From positions 62,001 to 126,000 of the forward strand of contig JALQTJ010000002.1 in NCBI GenBank assembly GCA_023264015.1: DNA of 64,000 bases, read 5' to 3'. The position numbers and the translations under genes are program-made. The number at the start of each line of letters is the position of its first letter. Positions within the stretch are counted from its first letter, which is position 1. The stretch comes from Flavobacteriaceae bacterium. Lineage in GTDB: Bacteria > Bacteroidota > Bacteroidia > Flavobacteriales > Flavobacteriaceae. The notes beneath the pieces are model-generated. The model had not been told where the DNA came from, did not search any database, and saw only the letters and a program-made list of their open reading frames with translations. Shown in pieces: positions 43,831 through 52,778 of this stretch.

Positions 43831-45186
43831 ATGCACTCAGATACCCAAAGCGCGATTGACAACTTCATGCAAGAAGTACGCAATCGAAACGGTCATGAAC
43901 CCGAGTTCTTACAGGCGGTTCAAGAGGTGGCCGATACCGTGATCCCTTACATTGTGCAACACGATATTTACCATGGCAAGAATATTCTGCTGCGCATGGT
44001 TGAGCCTGAACGTTTGATTTCATTTCGCGTAGCCTGGGTTGACGACCGAGGTGAGATTCACGTGAATCGCGGGTATAGAATTCAGATGAATTCTGCGATT
44101 GGTCCGTACAAAGGAGGACTGCGCTTTCACCCTACAGTGAATGCCAGCGTGCTTAAGTTTTTAGCATTTGAACAGGTGTTTAAAAACAGTTTGACTACCC
44201 TTCCGATGGGAGGCGCAAAAGGCGGATCAGACTTTGACCCTAAAGGAAAGTCTGACGACGAAGTGATGCGTTTCTGTCACGCCTTTATGGCTGAATTGTG
44301 CCGACATATCGGTCCAAACACCGACGTTCCGGCCGGGGATATCGGAGTGGGAGCACGAGAGATAGGATACTTATTCGGCGCATACAAAAAGACCAAAAAT
44401 GAATTTACCGGCGTACTTACCGGTAAAGGATTAAGTTGGGGTGGTTCTCAGATTCGCCCTGAGGCAACAGGATATGGAACGGTTTATTTTGCACAAAGCA
44501 TGCTTCAAACGAAAGGAGAAAGCATAGAAGGAAAAGAGGTAGTTATCTCCGGTTCTGGAAACGTGGCACAGTTCGCTGCCGAGAAAGTGCTTCAGCTAGG
44601 CGGAAAGGTATTGACGCTCTCAGATTCTGGCGGATTTATCTACGATCCGGATGGCATAGATACTGAAAAGCTAGAGTTTGTGAAAGACCTCAAAAACAAT
44701 AAGCGTGGCCGTATTATGACCTACGTAAAAGAATATCCTAAGGCCTCTTATCTCGAAGGAAAACGCCCTTGGGAGGTGAAATGCCAAATTGCGCTGCCTT
44801 GCGCGACTCAAAACGAACTTACGGGTGAAGACGCGGCTCTACTTATCAAAAACGGTGTTATTGCTGTTTCTGAAGGAGCTAACATGCCTTCAACCCCAGA
44901 AGCCATACATGCCTTCCACGATCACAAAATACTTTTCGCTCCAGGTAAAGCTTCTAATGCAGGAGGTGTTGCAACCTCAGGACTTGAGATGTCTCAAAAT
45001 TCGCTGCGCATTAGCTGGACACGAGAAGAAGTAGACGTGAAACTCAAAGGAATTATGGCCGACATTCACGATGCGTGTACGCGATTCGGAATGGAAGAAG
45101 ACGGATATTGCAATTACGTGAAAGGTGCAAATATTGCTGGATTCGTTAAAGTTGCCGATGCCATGTTAGCCCAAGGAGTGATATAA
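43831..45186 (+). CDS. gdhA: Glutamate dehydrogenase, NADP-type hexameric
   Basis: Assimilates ammonium onto 2-oxoglutarate to make glutamate. The 451-residue length and sequence match the short hexameric GDH class. Active-site motifs: GPYKGGLRFHP, the catalytic lysine in LPMGGAKGGSDFDP, the Asp in PAGDIGVGAREIG, and the nucleotide-binding GSGNVAQFAAEK. It supplies glutamate for arginine and other pathways. It is followed in the same frame by recO after six intervening bases. NADP rather than NAD preference is inferred from overall similarity to GdhA. Confidence 0.95.
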   Translation: MHSDTQSAIDNFMQEVRNRNGHEPEFLQAVQEVADTVIPYIVQHDIYHGKNILLRMVEPERLISFRVAWVDDRGEIHVNRGYRIQMNSAIGPYKGGLRFHPTVNASVLKFLAFEQVFKNSLTTLPMGGAKGGSDFDPKGKSDDEVMRFCHAFMAELCRHIGPNTDVPAGDIGVGAREIGYLFGAYKKTKNEFTGVLTGKGLSWGGSQIRPEATGYGTVYFAQSMLQTKGESIEGKEVVISGSGNVAQFAAEKVLQLGGKVLTLSDSGGFIYDPDGIDTEKLEFVKDLKNNKRGRIMTYVKEYPKASYLEGKRPWEVKCQIALPCATQNELTGEDAALLIKNGVIAVSEGANMPSTPEAIHAFHDHKILFAPGKASNAGGVATSGLEMSQNSLRISWTREEVDVKLKGIMADIHDACTRFGMEEDGYCNYVKGANIAGFVKVADAMLAQGVI

Positions 45187-45192
45187 AGCCTA

Positions 45193-45918
45193 TTGAGCAC
45201 CCAGACCGTACACACCGACCTCATTGTTCTGAATAGACTCAGGTATGGAGAAACGAGTCTGATTGTGCGCGCCTTTACGAGAGAGCTGGGCCTTCAGTCT
45301 TATCTCGTAAAGGGGGTGCTCGGTGCGAAAAAAAAGGGGTTAAGAGCCTCTTATTTTCAGTCGTTGACGCTGCTTAATGCAGTAGTTACTACCTCAAACA
45401 CCTCCCAGTTGTACACGATCAAAGAGGCTAAGCCTTTGTTGATTGGACAAGGGTATCTTTCTGACGTTGTAAAGTCTAATGTTGCGCTATTTATGGCCGA
45501 GGTCATTGCCTCTGTACTCTCTGAGGGTCATCCAGAGCCTGAGCTCTTTGACTTTGCCTTAGATCAGGTTACGCTGCTTGAGAGCGAGAAGCCTCGCTCT
45601 GATTTTCTCATTAGATTTTTAATTGGGATCACTCGATTTTTAGGGTGTTATCCTGATCAAGAATATAAGAACGGACAGGTTTTTGACTTGAATGAGGGGA
45701 CCTTTACTGACCCCTTCTCAGCCTCTCAGGCACTTTCTGTACACGCTTCTGCACGGCTGGCCGTTTATTTAGGCATAGATTTTGATAAAGAAACGCCGCA
45801 TAATGATGTCAAAGCGATGCGAAAAGAACTTTTAGAAGGTCTATTAGACTATCTATCCGCTCAAATCGCAGGATTTAAATATCCTAAGTCGCTTGAGATC
45901 ATTCAGTCGATTTTTTAA
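45193..45918 (+). CDS. recO: DNA repair protein RecO
   Basis: RecFOR-pathway mediator that helps load RecA on SSB-coated single-stranded DNA. The 241 residues start with an OB-fold (LIVLNRLRYGETSLIVRAFT, YLVKGVLGAKKKGLRASYFQ) and continue into a helical C-terminal domain. The zinc-binding cysteines found in some RecO are missing (only GCYPD remains). The start is TTG at 45193: the gdhA stop is in the same frame nine bases before, and no ATG or GTG lies between it and the conserved core. Ends TAATG with the TonB receptor gene. Confidence 0.85.
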   Translation: MSTQTVHTDLIVLNRLRYGETSLIVRAFTRELGLQSYLVKGVLGAKKKGLRASYFQSLTLLNAVVTTSNTSQLYTIKEAKPLLIGQGYLSDVVKSNVALFMAEVIASVLSEGHPEPELFDFALDQVTLLESEKPRSDFLIRFLIGITRFLGCYPDQEYKNGQVFDLNEGTFTDPFSASQALSVHASARLAVYLGIDFDKETPHNDVKAMRKELLEGLLDYLSAQIAGFKYPKSLEIIQSIF

Positions 45919-48311
45919 TGAAGAACCTTGTTCTACTTTTTTTAGGCCTATTCAGCCTGTCTGCTGTTGCGCAAAGGGTGGTGGTAAAGGATTCGGTGAG
46001 TGGAGATCCGCTTTCAGGCGTGATCATCTATAACGAATCACGCAGTACGTTCACCACTACCGATGGCGCTGGGCGCGCTGAGCTAGATCGCTTTAACCCT
46101 AAAGAATTGCTCTTTTTCAGACATATGGGGCATGGCTTGGTTACGCGACTGAAATCTTCCATAAAGCAACGCGAGACCATTTTACTTTCTACTCAATCTG
46201 AAGGGCTAGATGAAATAGTCATTTCTGCCTCGAGATTTGCCGATGTCGCACGAAAGATCCCTGTACATATTAGAAAAATTGGATCCCAAGAGATACAACT
46301 CTTTCAGCCCCAAACTGCGGCCGATTTATTGCAGCGCTCAGGAGCCGTTTTTGTACAAAAGAGCCAACTCGGAGGAGGAAGTCCAATGATTCGCGGATTT
46401 GCGACAAATCGCGTGCTTATTACCGTAGATGGAATCCGCATGAATAATGCCATCTTTAGAGGCGGAAACATCCAAAATGTAATTTCTATAGATCCGTTTG
46501 CACTTGATCGTGCAGAGGTATTGTACGGACCAGGGACCGTTATTTCAGGTAGCGATGCGATTGGAGGAGTGATGAATTTTTATACCAGAACTCTTGAAGC
46601 GCCTGAATTGACCGATAAAACGTTGCATCAAACAGATTACGCGTTACGCGCGGCTACCGCCTCTTCAGAACGTACCGTTCATGTCTCTCACAAAGTAGTG
46701 AGCCCTAAGATATCGGGCTTAATTAGCGTTTCACGTATGTCACTCGGAGATTTGCAGATGGGAAAAAATGGGCCAGAAGAATACCTCCGCACTTTTTATG
46801 TTAACACGACCTCGGCCGGTGATCAGGTTGTCGAAAATCCAAATCCAAGACGCCAGGTTTCAAGCGGCTTTGACTCGTACCATTTTTTGGCGAAAGCAAA
46901 ACACCGAATTAATGCTACCCTTGATCAACAAGTGGGCGTCTTTTACAACACTACCTCTGACTTTGCGCGATACGATCGCTTGATTCAAACTCGAGATGGA
47001 TTACCGAGGGCGGCAGAATGGTATTACGGTCCTCAGCAATGGTTCATGACCTATTATAAGCTCAATCATGAGGCCGAGAAATCAAGACATCAATTGAGTT
47101 CGGCCTATCAGCGTTTCAATGAATCGCGATTCGACAGAGGATTTCAGCACCCCTTTCTGAATGAAGCCTCAGAAACGGTAGACGTGATCAATCTCTCTCT
47201 AGATGGCGAGCGTATTTTTTCTGAGAAAAGTCTAGTGCGTTATGGGGTCGCGCTAGATTTAAATCGCATCGGTTCTAATGCAGCCAGGCTTGATCCAGAA
47301 AGCGACATCCGAACACCTATTGTTTCACGTTATCCGGATGGAGCTGAGTGGAATGCAGCAGCAGCCTATTTTGCACTTCAACACGAACTTTCAAAACGCC
47401 TTGTGTTTAATGGTGGAATGCGTCTGAATCATATTCAGAGCTCCATAGATTTTTCTAAGCATCCATTTACCGAGATATTCGGCCTACAAGAGACCGACGT
47501 ATCAGCGCTTACCTATTCAGCAGGACTGAATTACGATCACAGCAGAGAATGGCACTTTAGGTTGAACGCCTCATCTGCCTTTCGCGCACCTAATATTGAC
47601 GACCTCGCCAAGGTGTTTGATTCTGAACCCGGAAGCGTGGTGGTGCCTAATCCAAACCTAGACCCTGAAAAGGCTTTCTCTACTGAGTTAGGGATACGCA
47701 GAAGATGGAAGCGCAGGCTATGGCTTGACACTAGTTTTTTTCACTCTGTTTTAAATGACGCTCTTATCCGCAGACCTTTTACCTATAGAGGGGCTTCCAC
47801 TATTGATTATCGCGGTGCATTGAGTGAGGTACTTGCTTTACAAAACGGTTCTAATGCCCGCGTTTATGGAGCAGAAATCTCGCTCTACAGTGCAATTAGC
47901 CGTCAGTTTTCAGCATGGGCTTTGGCCAATTTTACCCGTGGGACTGAAACCGATGAGCAAGGGGTAGAATCGAATATGAGGCATGTACCTCCCTTTTTTG
48001 GAAGGTTTCAGATGCGCTACTTGAACGGAAAGTTTAGTGCTGTGGCGGGAATGGATATGAATGGCGCCATACCGTACGATAGACTGGCCCTTTCTGAGCG
48101 CTCAAAATCATTTATGTACGCCTCGGACGCAAACGGAAACCCTTATAGTCCGTCTTGGCAAACACTGAGTCTTAGATTCAATTATGAGCTGCGCAAATGG
48201 CAGGCTTTTATGGCACTTGAAAACATCACTAATCAGCGTTATCGCCCTTATTCTTCAGGAATAGCTGGCCCGGGTAGGCAGCTTGTTCTAGGCGTTCAAA
48301 CTCGTCGTTAG
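45918..48311 (+). CDS. TonB-dependent receptor, haem/iron-type
   Basis: A 797-residue outer-membrane active transporter. Signal peptide LVLLFLGLFSLSAVAQ; a carboxypeptidase-like regulatory domain (about residues 20-95, DPLSGVIIYNESRST); plug domain with SPMIRGFATNRVLITVDGIR and DRAEVLYGPGTVISGSDAIG; a 22-strand barrel ending in an aromatic-poor C-terminus. The plug wording resembles the haemoglobin/haem/transferrin receptor branch, so haem or iron-complex uptake is the best guess. No TonB, ExbB or haem protein gene is nearby. It shares bases with the recO stop. Confidence 0.9.
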   Translation: MKNLVLLFLGLFSLSAVAQRVVVKDSVSGDPLSGVIIYNESRSTFTTTDGAGRAELDRFNPKELLFFRHMGHGLVTRLKSSIKQRETILLSTQSEGLDEIVISASRFADVARKIPVHIRKIGSQEIQLFQPQTAADLLQRSGAVFVQKSQLGGGSPMIRGFATNRVLITVDGIRMNNAIFRGGNIQNVISIDPFALDRAEVLYGPGTVISGSDAIGGVMNFYTRTLEAPELTDKTLHQTDYALRAATASSERTVHVSHKVVSPKISGLISVSRMSLGDLQMGKNGPEEYLRTFYVNTTSAGDQVVENPNPRRQVSSGFDSYHFLAKAKHRINATLDQQVGVFYNTTSDFARYDRLIQTRDGLPRAAEWYYGPQQWFMTYYKLNHEAEKSRHQLSSAYQRFNESRFDRGFQHPFLNEASETVDVINLSLDGERIFSEKSLVRYGVALDLNRIGSNAARLDPESDIRTPIVSRYPDGAEWNAAAAYFALQHELSKRLVFNGGMRLNHIQSSIDFSKHPFTEIFGLQETDVSALTYSAGLNYDHSREWHFRLNASSAFRAPNIDDLAKVFDSEPGSVVVPNPNLDPEKAFSTELGIRRRWKRRLWLDTSFFHSVLNDALIRRPFTYRGASTIDYRGALSEVLALQNGSNARVYGAEISLYSAISRQFSAWALANFTRGTETDEQGVESNMRHVPPFFGRFQMRYLNGKFSAVAGMDMNGAIPYDRLALSERSKSFMYASDANGNPYSPSWQTLSLRFNYELRKWQAFMALENITNQRYRPYSSGIAGPGRQLVLGVQTRR

Positions 48312-48339
48312 GCAGGGTTTGAATTGGCGCTCAAATGCT

Positions 48340-48347
48340 TACTTTTG
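48340..48347 (+). promoter_or_regulatory. Predicted -7 box for ileS
   Basis: TACTTTTG matches TAnnTTTG exactly, 25 bases before the ileS GTG, in the 61-base gap after the receptor gene. Confidence 0.55.
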
Positions 48348-48358
48348 CTTCTTCTAAA

Positions 48359-48376
48359 ATGAAGCGGTCAAGGTGA
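48359..48376 (+). other. Five-codon mini-ORF overlapping the ileS start
   Basis: ATG-AAG-CGG-TCA-AGG-TGA (MKRSR) ends so that its TGA overlaps the ileS GTG as GTGA. It begins about 11 bases after the -7 box. It may couple or tune ileS translation, but it may equally be chance. Confidence 0.3.
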
Positions 48377-51300
48377 GCAGTAATTTTAACGAATACAAGC
48401 AGTTAGACCTACCAAGGGTAGCCGAAGAAATTCTCGACTTCTGGAAGAAAGAAGGTGTCTTTGAGAAAAGTGTAAGTACGCGATCTGAAAACCCTTCTTT
48501 TGTCTTTTACGAAGGCCCACCTTCAGCCAATGGGATGCCAGGAATTCACCACGTCATGGCACGTACGCTCAAGGATATCTTTCCGCGTTACAAGACGATG
48601 AAAGGCTTTAAGGTGAGTCGTAAAGCCGGATGGGATACTCACGGACTTCCGATAGAGCTTGGTGTCGAAAAAGAATTGGGAATCACCAAAGAAGACATCG
48701 GAAAAACCATCTCTGTAGAGGAGTACAATAAGGCCTGCCGTGAGGCGGTCATGAAGTACACCGGAGTTTGGAATGCGCTGACCGAAAAAATGGGATACTG
48801 GGTCGACATGAACGACCCTTATGTGACCTACACCTCAAAATATATGGAGTCTGTTTGGTGGTTGCTCAAACAGATCTACGATAAGGGGCTATTGTACAAG
48901 GGGTATACCATTCAACCTTATTCGCCAATGGCCGGAACAGGTTTGAGTTCTCACGAGCTCAACCAACCCGGAACCTATCAAGACGTAACCGACACTACGA
49001 TTACCGCTCAGTTTAAGGCCATTCATGCCAGTCTACCAGAGGCATTTAGCCAGGCGTATTCAGGCCCAATATACTTCTTGGCCTGGACGACTACACCCTG
49101 GACTTTGCCATCTAACACGGCACTAACAGTAGGCCCATCGATCACTTACGAGCTGATAGAAACTTTCAACCAATACACCTTTGAACCCGTCGCGGTGGTC
49201 ATCGCTAAAGACTTGGTTGGCGCACAGTTCGGTTCAAAATATGCTGAAGCCGAAGCCTCTGAAAGCCCACTTGCCGTTGACCCTTCGTCAAAGACGATTC
49301 CGTTTAGAAGATTGGCTAGTGTGTCGGGTAAAGAATTGTTAGGTGCGCGCTACGAGCAGCTTCTAGATTTTGTGCAACCCATTGATCAACCAGAGGATGC
49401 CTTTCGCGTTATCCTTGGAGATTTTGTAACGACAGAGGATGGAACCGGAATTGTGCACACTGCTCCAACCTTCGGAGCCGACGATGCATTAGCCGCAAAA
49501 CAAGCCCATCCGCCTGTTCCACCGATGCTCATTTTAGATGAAAATGGCGTAAAAGTTCCGCTTGTAGATCTGCAAGGACGCTTTAGAAAAGAGGTGGGCC
49601 CTTACGGCGGCAAGTTCGTCAAGAACGCCTATTATTCAGAAGGAGAGGCGCCCGAGAAATCGGTAGACGTAGAAATTGCCATTCAGCTGAAAACAGAGAA
49701 TAAGGCCTTTAAGGTCGAGAAATACGTCCACTCTTATCCAAACTGTTGGAGAACCGACAAACCCGTGTTGTATTATCCGCTCGACTCTTGGTTTGTGAAG
49801 ATGACTGAGGTCAAAGAGCGCATGGCTGAATTGAATACCCAGATCAATTGGAAACCCAAGTCTACAGGTGAAGGAAGATTCGGAAATTGGCTAGCCAACG
49901 CTAATGACTGGAACCTTTCGCGATCACGCTATTGGGGGATTCCGCTCCCTATATGGAGAACCGAAGATGCATCAGAAGAGCGTATTATAGGTTCGGTAGC
50001 CGAGTTGAAGAGCGCGATTGAAGAGGCGATTGAAGCAGGAGTGATGCAATCGAATCCGTTCGAGAACTTCGATCCCAATGACATGAGTGAAGCTAACTAC
50101 GATCAGATCGATTTGCACAAGCATGTCGTTGATACTATCGTCCTCGTTTCACCTTCAGGCAAGCCGATGCATCGTGAGTCTGATTTGATCGACGTTTGGT
50201 TCGATAGCGGATCTATGCCTTATGCGCAATGGCACTATCCTTTTGAAAACAAAGACCTGATTGACCAAGGCACTTCTTTTCCGGCAGATTTTATTGCCGA
50301 AGGCGTCGACCAAACACGCGGATGGTTCTACACCCTACACGCAATCGGAACACTAGTTTTTGACAGCATTGCCTATAAGGCGGTGATTTCGAATGGATTG
50401 GTCCTTGACAAAGAGGGTAAAAAAATGTCAAAGCGACTGGGCAATGCCATTGACCCTTTTGAAACTTTGGATGAATATGGGGCGGATGCCACACGCTGGT
50501 ACATGATTTCAAACGCAAACCCTTGGGACAATCTCAAGTTCGACCTTGAGGGTGTTGCCGAGGTGAGACGTAAGTTTTTCGGCACCTTATACAACACCTA
50601 TTCCTTCTTTGCTCTTTACGCCAATATTGATGGGTTTTCGACAAAAGAAGAGGAGGTCCCGCTAGAAGACCGCACAGAGCTTGACCGATGGATTCTCTCT
50701 GAATTGAATACTCTGATCGATCAAGTTTCCAAGGCTTATGACGACTACGATGCGACAAAGGCCACACGCCTTATCTCGTATTTTGTGCAAGAAAACTTAA
50801 GCAACTGGTATGTGCGACTAGGTCGCAGAAGGTTCTGGAAGGGGTCTTTCGGAAAAGACAAGCTCGCGGCCTATCAGACGCTATACCATTGCTTGCTTCA
50901 AACCGCTAAGCTCATCGCGCCGGTAGCGCCTTTCTTTGCAGAGCGCTTATACAAAGACCTCGCACAGAAAGATGTTTCAAAATTGAGTGTTCACCTCGAG
51001 GATTTCCCGGTAGGTGAAGACCGTTTTAGCGAACCTGAATTAGAATCAAAGATGCAGCTCGCTCAAAAGTTGACTTCTTTGGCGCTTTCGCTGAGACAAA
51101 AAGAGAAGATCAAGGTGCGTCAACCGCTTCAGCGTATGATGATTCCGCTCGATAGCAGCACGGTGACCCGAGCCGCAGTAGAGCCTATTCTCAACCTTCT
51201 CGCCTCAGAGGTAAATGTAAAAGAGGTAGCACTATTAGAAGATGCAAGTTCGGTGATCGTAAAAGAGATCAAACCCAACTTTAAAACTTTAGGTCCTAAA

Positions 51301-51780
51301 TACAAGCCTCAAATGAAGGCGATTGCAGCGGCGATCGCGCAAATGAGTGCTGATGATATTGCTCAAATCGAGCGTGAAGGAATGTTTAACATCACAATAG
51401 ACGGTCAGACCATATCACTCGAACTTGACGATGTCTTAATTACCAACAAGGATATCGAAGGCTGGCTCGTAGCTTCGTCTGGAAGCTACACGGTGGCCCT
51501 TGATGTAAGCTTAAGTGAAAACCTTGTAAATGAGGGTATTGCAAGAGAATTGGTCAATCGCATACAAAATTTCCGAAAAGACAGCGGACTTGAGGTAACC
51601 GATAAAATTTTGCTTAATATTGAAGGCGATGAAGGTATTCAAAAAGCGGTTGAACAAAACCGCGAGTACCTAATGAATGAAACGCTCTGCGAACACCTAG
51701 AATTAAAAGAAACTTTTGAGCCTAGCATTGAGGTCGCATTTGATTCTTATCAAGCGAAGCTCTCCTTAAAAAAGCTATAG
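48373..51780 (+). CDS. ileS: Isoleucine-tRNA ligase, IleRS2 (eukaryote-like) type
   Basis: Class Ia synthetase of 1135 residues, longer than the ~940 of E. coli IleRS1. The usual HIGH motif reads G57-I-H-H60 (ANGMPGIHHVM), the swapped GxHH form reported for mupirocin hyper-resistant IleRS2; the second motif is a normal KMSKR (684-688). A CP1 editing domain lies about residues 190-400 (LAWTTTPWTLPSNTALTVG, GTGIVHTAPTFGADDALAA), and a long C-terminal domain replaces the zinc finger of IleRS1. Start is GTG 48373: an in-frame stop lies at 48355 with no ATG between. Followed by the DksA-like gene after 2 bases. Confidence 0.95.
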   Translation: MSSNFNEYKQLDLPRVAEEILDFWKKEGVFEKSVSTRSENPSFVFYEGPPSANGMPGIHHVMARTLKDIFPRYKTMKGFKVSRKAGWDTHGLPIELGVEKELGITKEDIGKTISVEEYNKACREAVMKYTGVWNALTEKMGYWVDMNDPYVTYTSKYMESVWWLLKQIYDKGLLYKGYTIQPYSPMAGTGLSSHELNQPGTYQDVTDTTITAQFKAIHASLPEAFSQAYSGPIYFLAWTTTPWTLPSNTALTVGPSITYELIETFNQYTFEPVAVVIAKDLVGAQFGSKYAEAEASESPLAVDPSSKTIPFRRLASVSGKELLGARYEQLLDFVQPIDQPEDAFRVILGDFVTTEDGTGIVHTAPTFGADDALAAKQAHPPVPPMLILDENGVKVPLVDLQGRFRKEVGPYGGKFVKNAYYSEGEAPEKSVDVEIAIQLKTENKAFKVEKYVHSYPNCWRTDKPVLYYPLDSWFVKMTEVKERMAELNTQINWKPKSTGEGRFGNWLANANDWNLSRSRYWGIPLPIWRTEDASEERIIGSVAELKSAIEEAIEAGVMQSNPFENFDPNDMSEANYDQIDLHKHVVDTIVLVSPSGKPMHRESDLIDVWFDSGSMPYAQWHYPFENKDLIDQGTSFPADFIAEGVDQTRGWFYTLHAIGTLVFDSIAYKAVISNGLVLDKEGKKMSKRLGNAIDPFETLDEYGADATRWYMISNANPWDNLKFDLEGVAEVRRKFFGTLYNTYSFFALYANIDGFSTKEEEVPLEDRTELDRWILSELNTLIDQVSKAYDDYDATKATRLISYFVQENLSNWYVRLGRRRFWKGSFGKDKLAAYQTLYHCLLQTAKLIAPVAPFFAERLYKDLAQKDVSKLSVHLEDFPVGEDRFSEPELESKMQLAQKLTSLALSLRQKEKIKVRQPLQRMMIPLDSSTVTRAAVEPILNLLASEVNVKEVALLEDASSVIVKEIKPNFKTLGPKYKPQMKAIAAAIAQMSADDIAQIEREGMFNITIDGQTISLELDDVLITNKDIEGWLVASSGSYTVALDVSLSENLVNEGIARELVNRIQNFRKDSGLEVTDKILLNIEGDEGIQKAVEQNREYLMNETLCEHLELKETFEPSIEVAFDSYQAKLSLKKL

Positions 51781-51782
51781 TT

Positions 51783-52160
51783 ATGTCTGAAATTGTACGT
51801 TATTCTGATGCCGACTTAAAAGAATTTAAGACACTTATTGAAGAAAAGATCCTCAAGGCACAACAACACCTAGACTTGCTTAAGAGCGCCTACATGAATG
51901 ACGGAAACAACGGTACAGACGACACCTCTCCGACATTCAAGGCATTTGAAGAAGGCTCTGAAACCATGAGCAAAGAGGCCAACACTCAATTGGCATTACG
52001 TCAAGAAAAATTTATCCGTGACCTAAAGAGCGCTCTTGTGCGTATCGAAAACAAGACCTACGGAGTCTGCAGAGTGACGGGTAAATTAATCTCTAAAGAG
52101 CGCTTAAAACTCGTTCCTCACGCTACCTTGAGCATAGAGGCGAAGAAGATGCAGAAATAG
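51783..52160 (+). CDS. TraR/DksA-family protein lacking the zinc finger cysteines
   Basis: A 125-residue protein with an N-terminal coiled-coil and a C-terminal TraR/DksA-type globule (NKTYGVCRVTGKLISKERL ... VPHATLSIEA). DksA binds RNA polymerase through its secondary channel and tunes rRNA and stringent-response promoters. Only one of the four zinc-ligand cysteines is kept (C96; others are Thr, Pro and Thr-type residues), as is common in Bacteroidota homologues. Coiled-coil tip residues GTDDTSPT may replace the DxxDxA tip. It lies between ileS and the DUF4097-like gene. Confidence 0.87.
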   Translation: MSEIVRYSDADLKEFKTLIEEKILKAQQHLDLLKSAYMNDGNNGTDDTSPTFKAFEEGSETMSKEANTQLALRQEKFIRDLKSALVRIENKTYGVCRVTGKLISKERLKLVPHATLSIEAKKMQK

Positions 52161-52777
52161 TGTCTAGAGCTATACTTTGGTGTATACTATGCGTGGGTTT
52201 GGCGGCCCATGGTCAGGTCCAATGGAACAAAACCTTATCTGATCTTGAATTACGCGGTATCACCATCGACATGCGTTTCATCCAAGGACTGCAGCTCTCT
52301 ACACATGCTTCAAAAGATGTGTTGCTCAACACCAAGAGTGAAGGGGAATACCAGATGCAATATGTGGTAGTCACCCAACAAGAAGACCAGTGGCTTACTG
52401 TTTATCCGCAACGTGTACCCGCATTTAATTCCCTTAACGATAAGTTGAGTGCGCACAAGGTGATTGCAATGACCCTTGAGATGCGCATACCTGAAGCTGT
52501 TCTTGTGGAGATTGAAGCCCGACAAGGAAAGTTAGAGGTGAGCGGATTGTACCGCGAATTAAATGTACAGTTAGATGAAGGCAGTTTAGTCCTATCGCAT
52601 AGAGCTGAACAAAGCACCATAAAAACAAAGACGGCTGCAGTGCACCTCAATGTACCTTCAGGTCATTTGGATTCTCATTTAGAAAAAGGACAGATCTTTG
52701 GGGCTATAAAACCAAATGATAATTACCGCTATACAGTGAGCAGTCAGTCAGGGTCTCTTTACCTAAACCAATTGTAG
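52160..52777 (+). CDS. Secreted DUF4097-like beta-repeat protein
   Basis: A 205-residue exported protein (signal RAILWCILCVGLAAHGQ) with a beta-helix-like run of short strands (IPEAVLVEIEARQGKLEVSG, LNVQLDEGSLVLS, SGSLYLNQL), the pattern of DUF4097/putative adhesin domains. Function is unknown. Start is GTG at 52160, sharing the last base of the DksA-like stop (TAGTG); no ATG is available before the signal peptide. It ends one base before lspA, so it is part of the ileS-lspA run. Confidence 0.7.
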   Translation: MSRAILWCILCVGLAAHGQVQWNKTLSDLELRGITIDMRFIQGLQLSTHASKDVLLNTKSEGEYQMQYVVVTQQEDQWLTVYPQRVPAFNSLNDKLSAHKVIAMTLEMRIPEAVLVEIEARQGKLEVSGLYRELNVQLDEGSLVLSHRAEQSTIKTKTAAVHLNVPSGHLDSHLEKGQIFGAIKPNDNYRYTVSSQSGSLYLNQL

Positions 52778-52778
52778 C

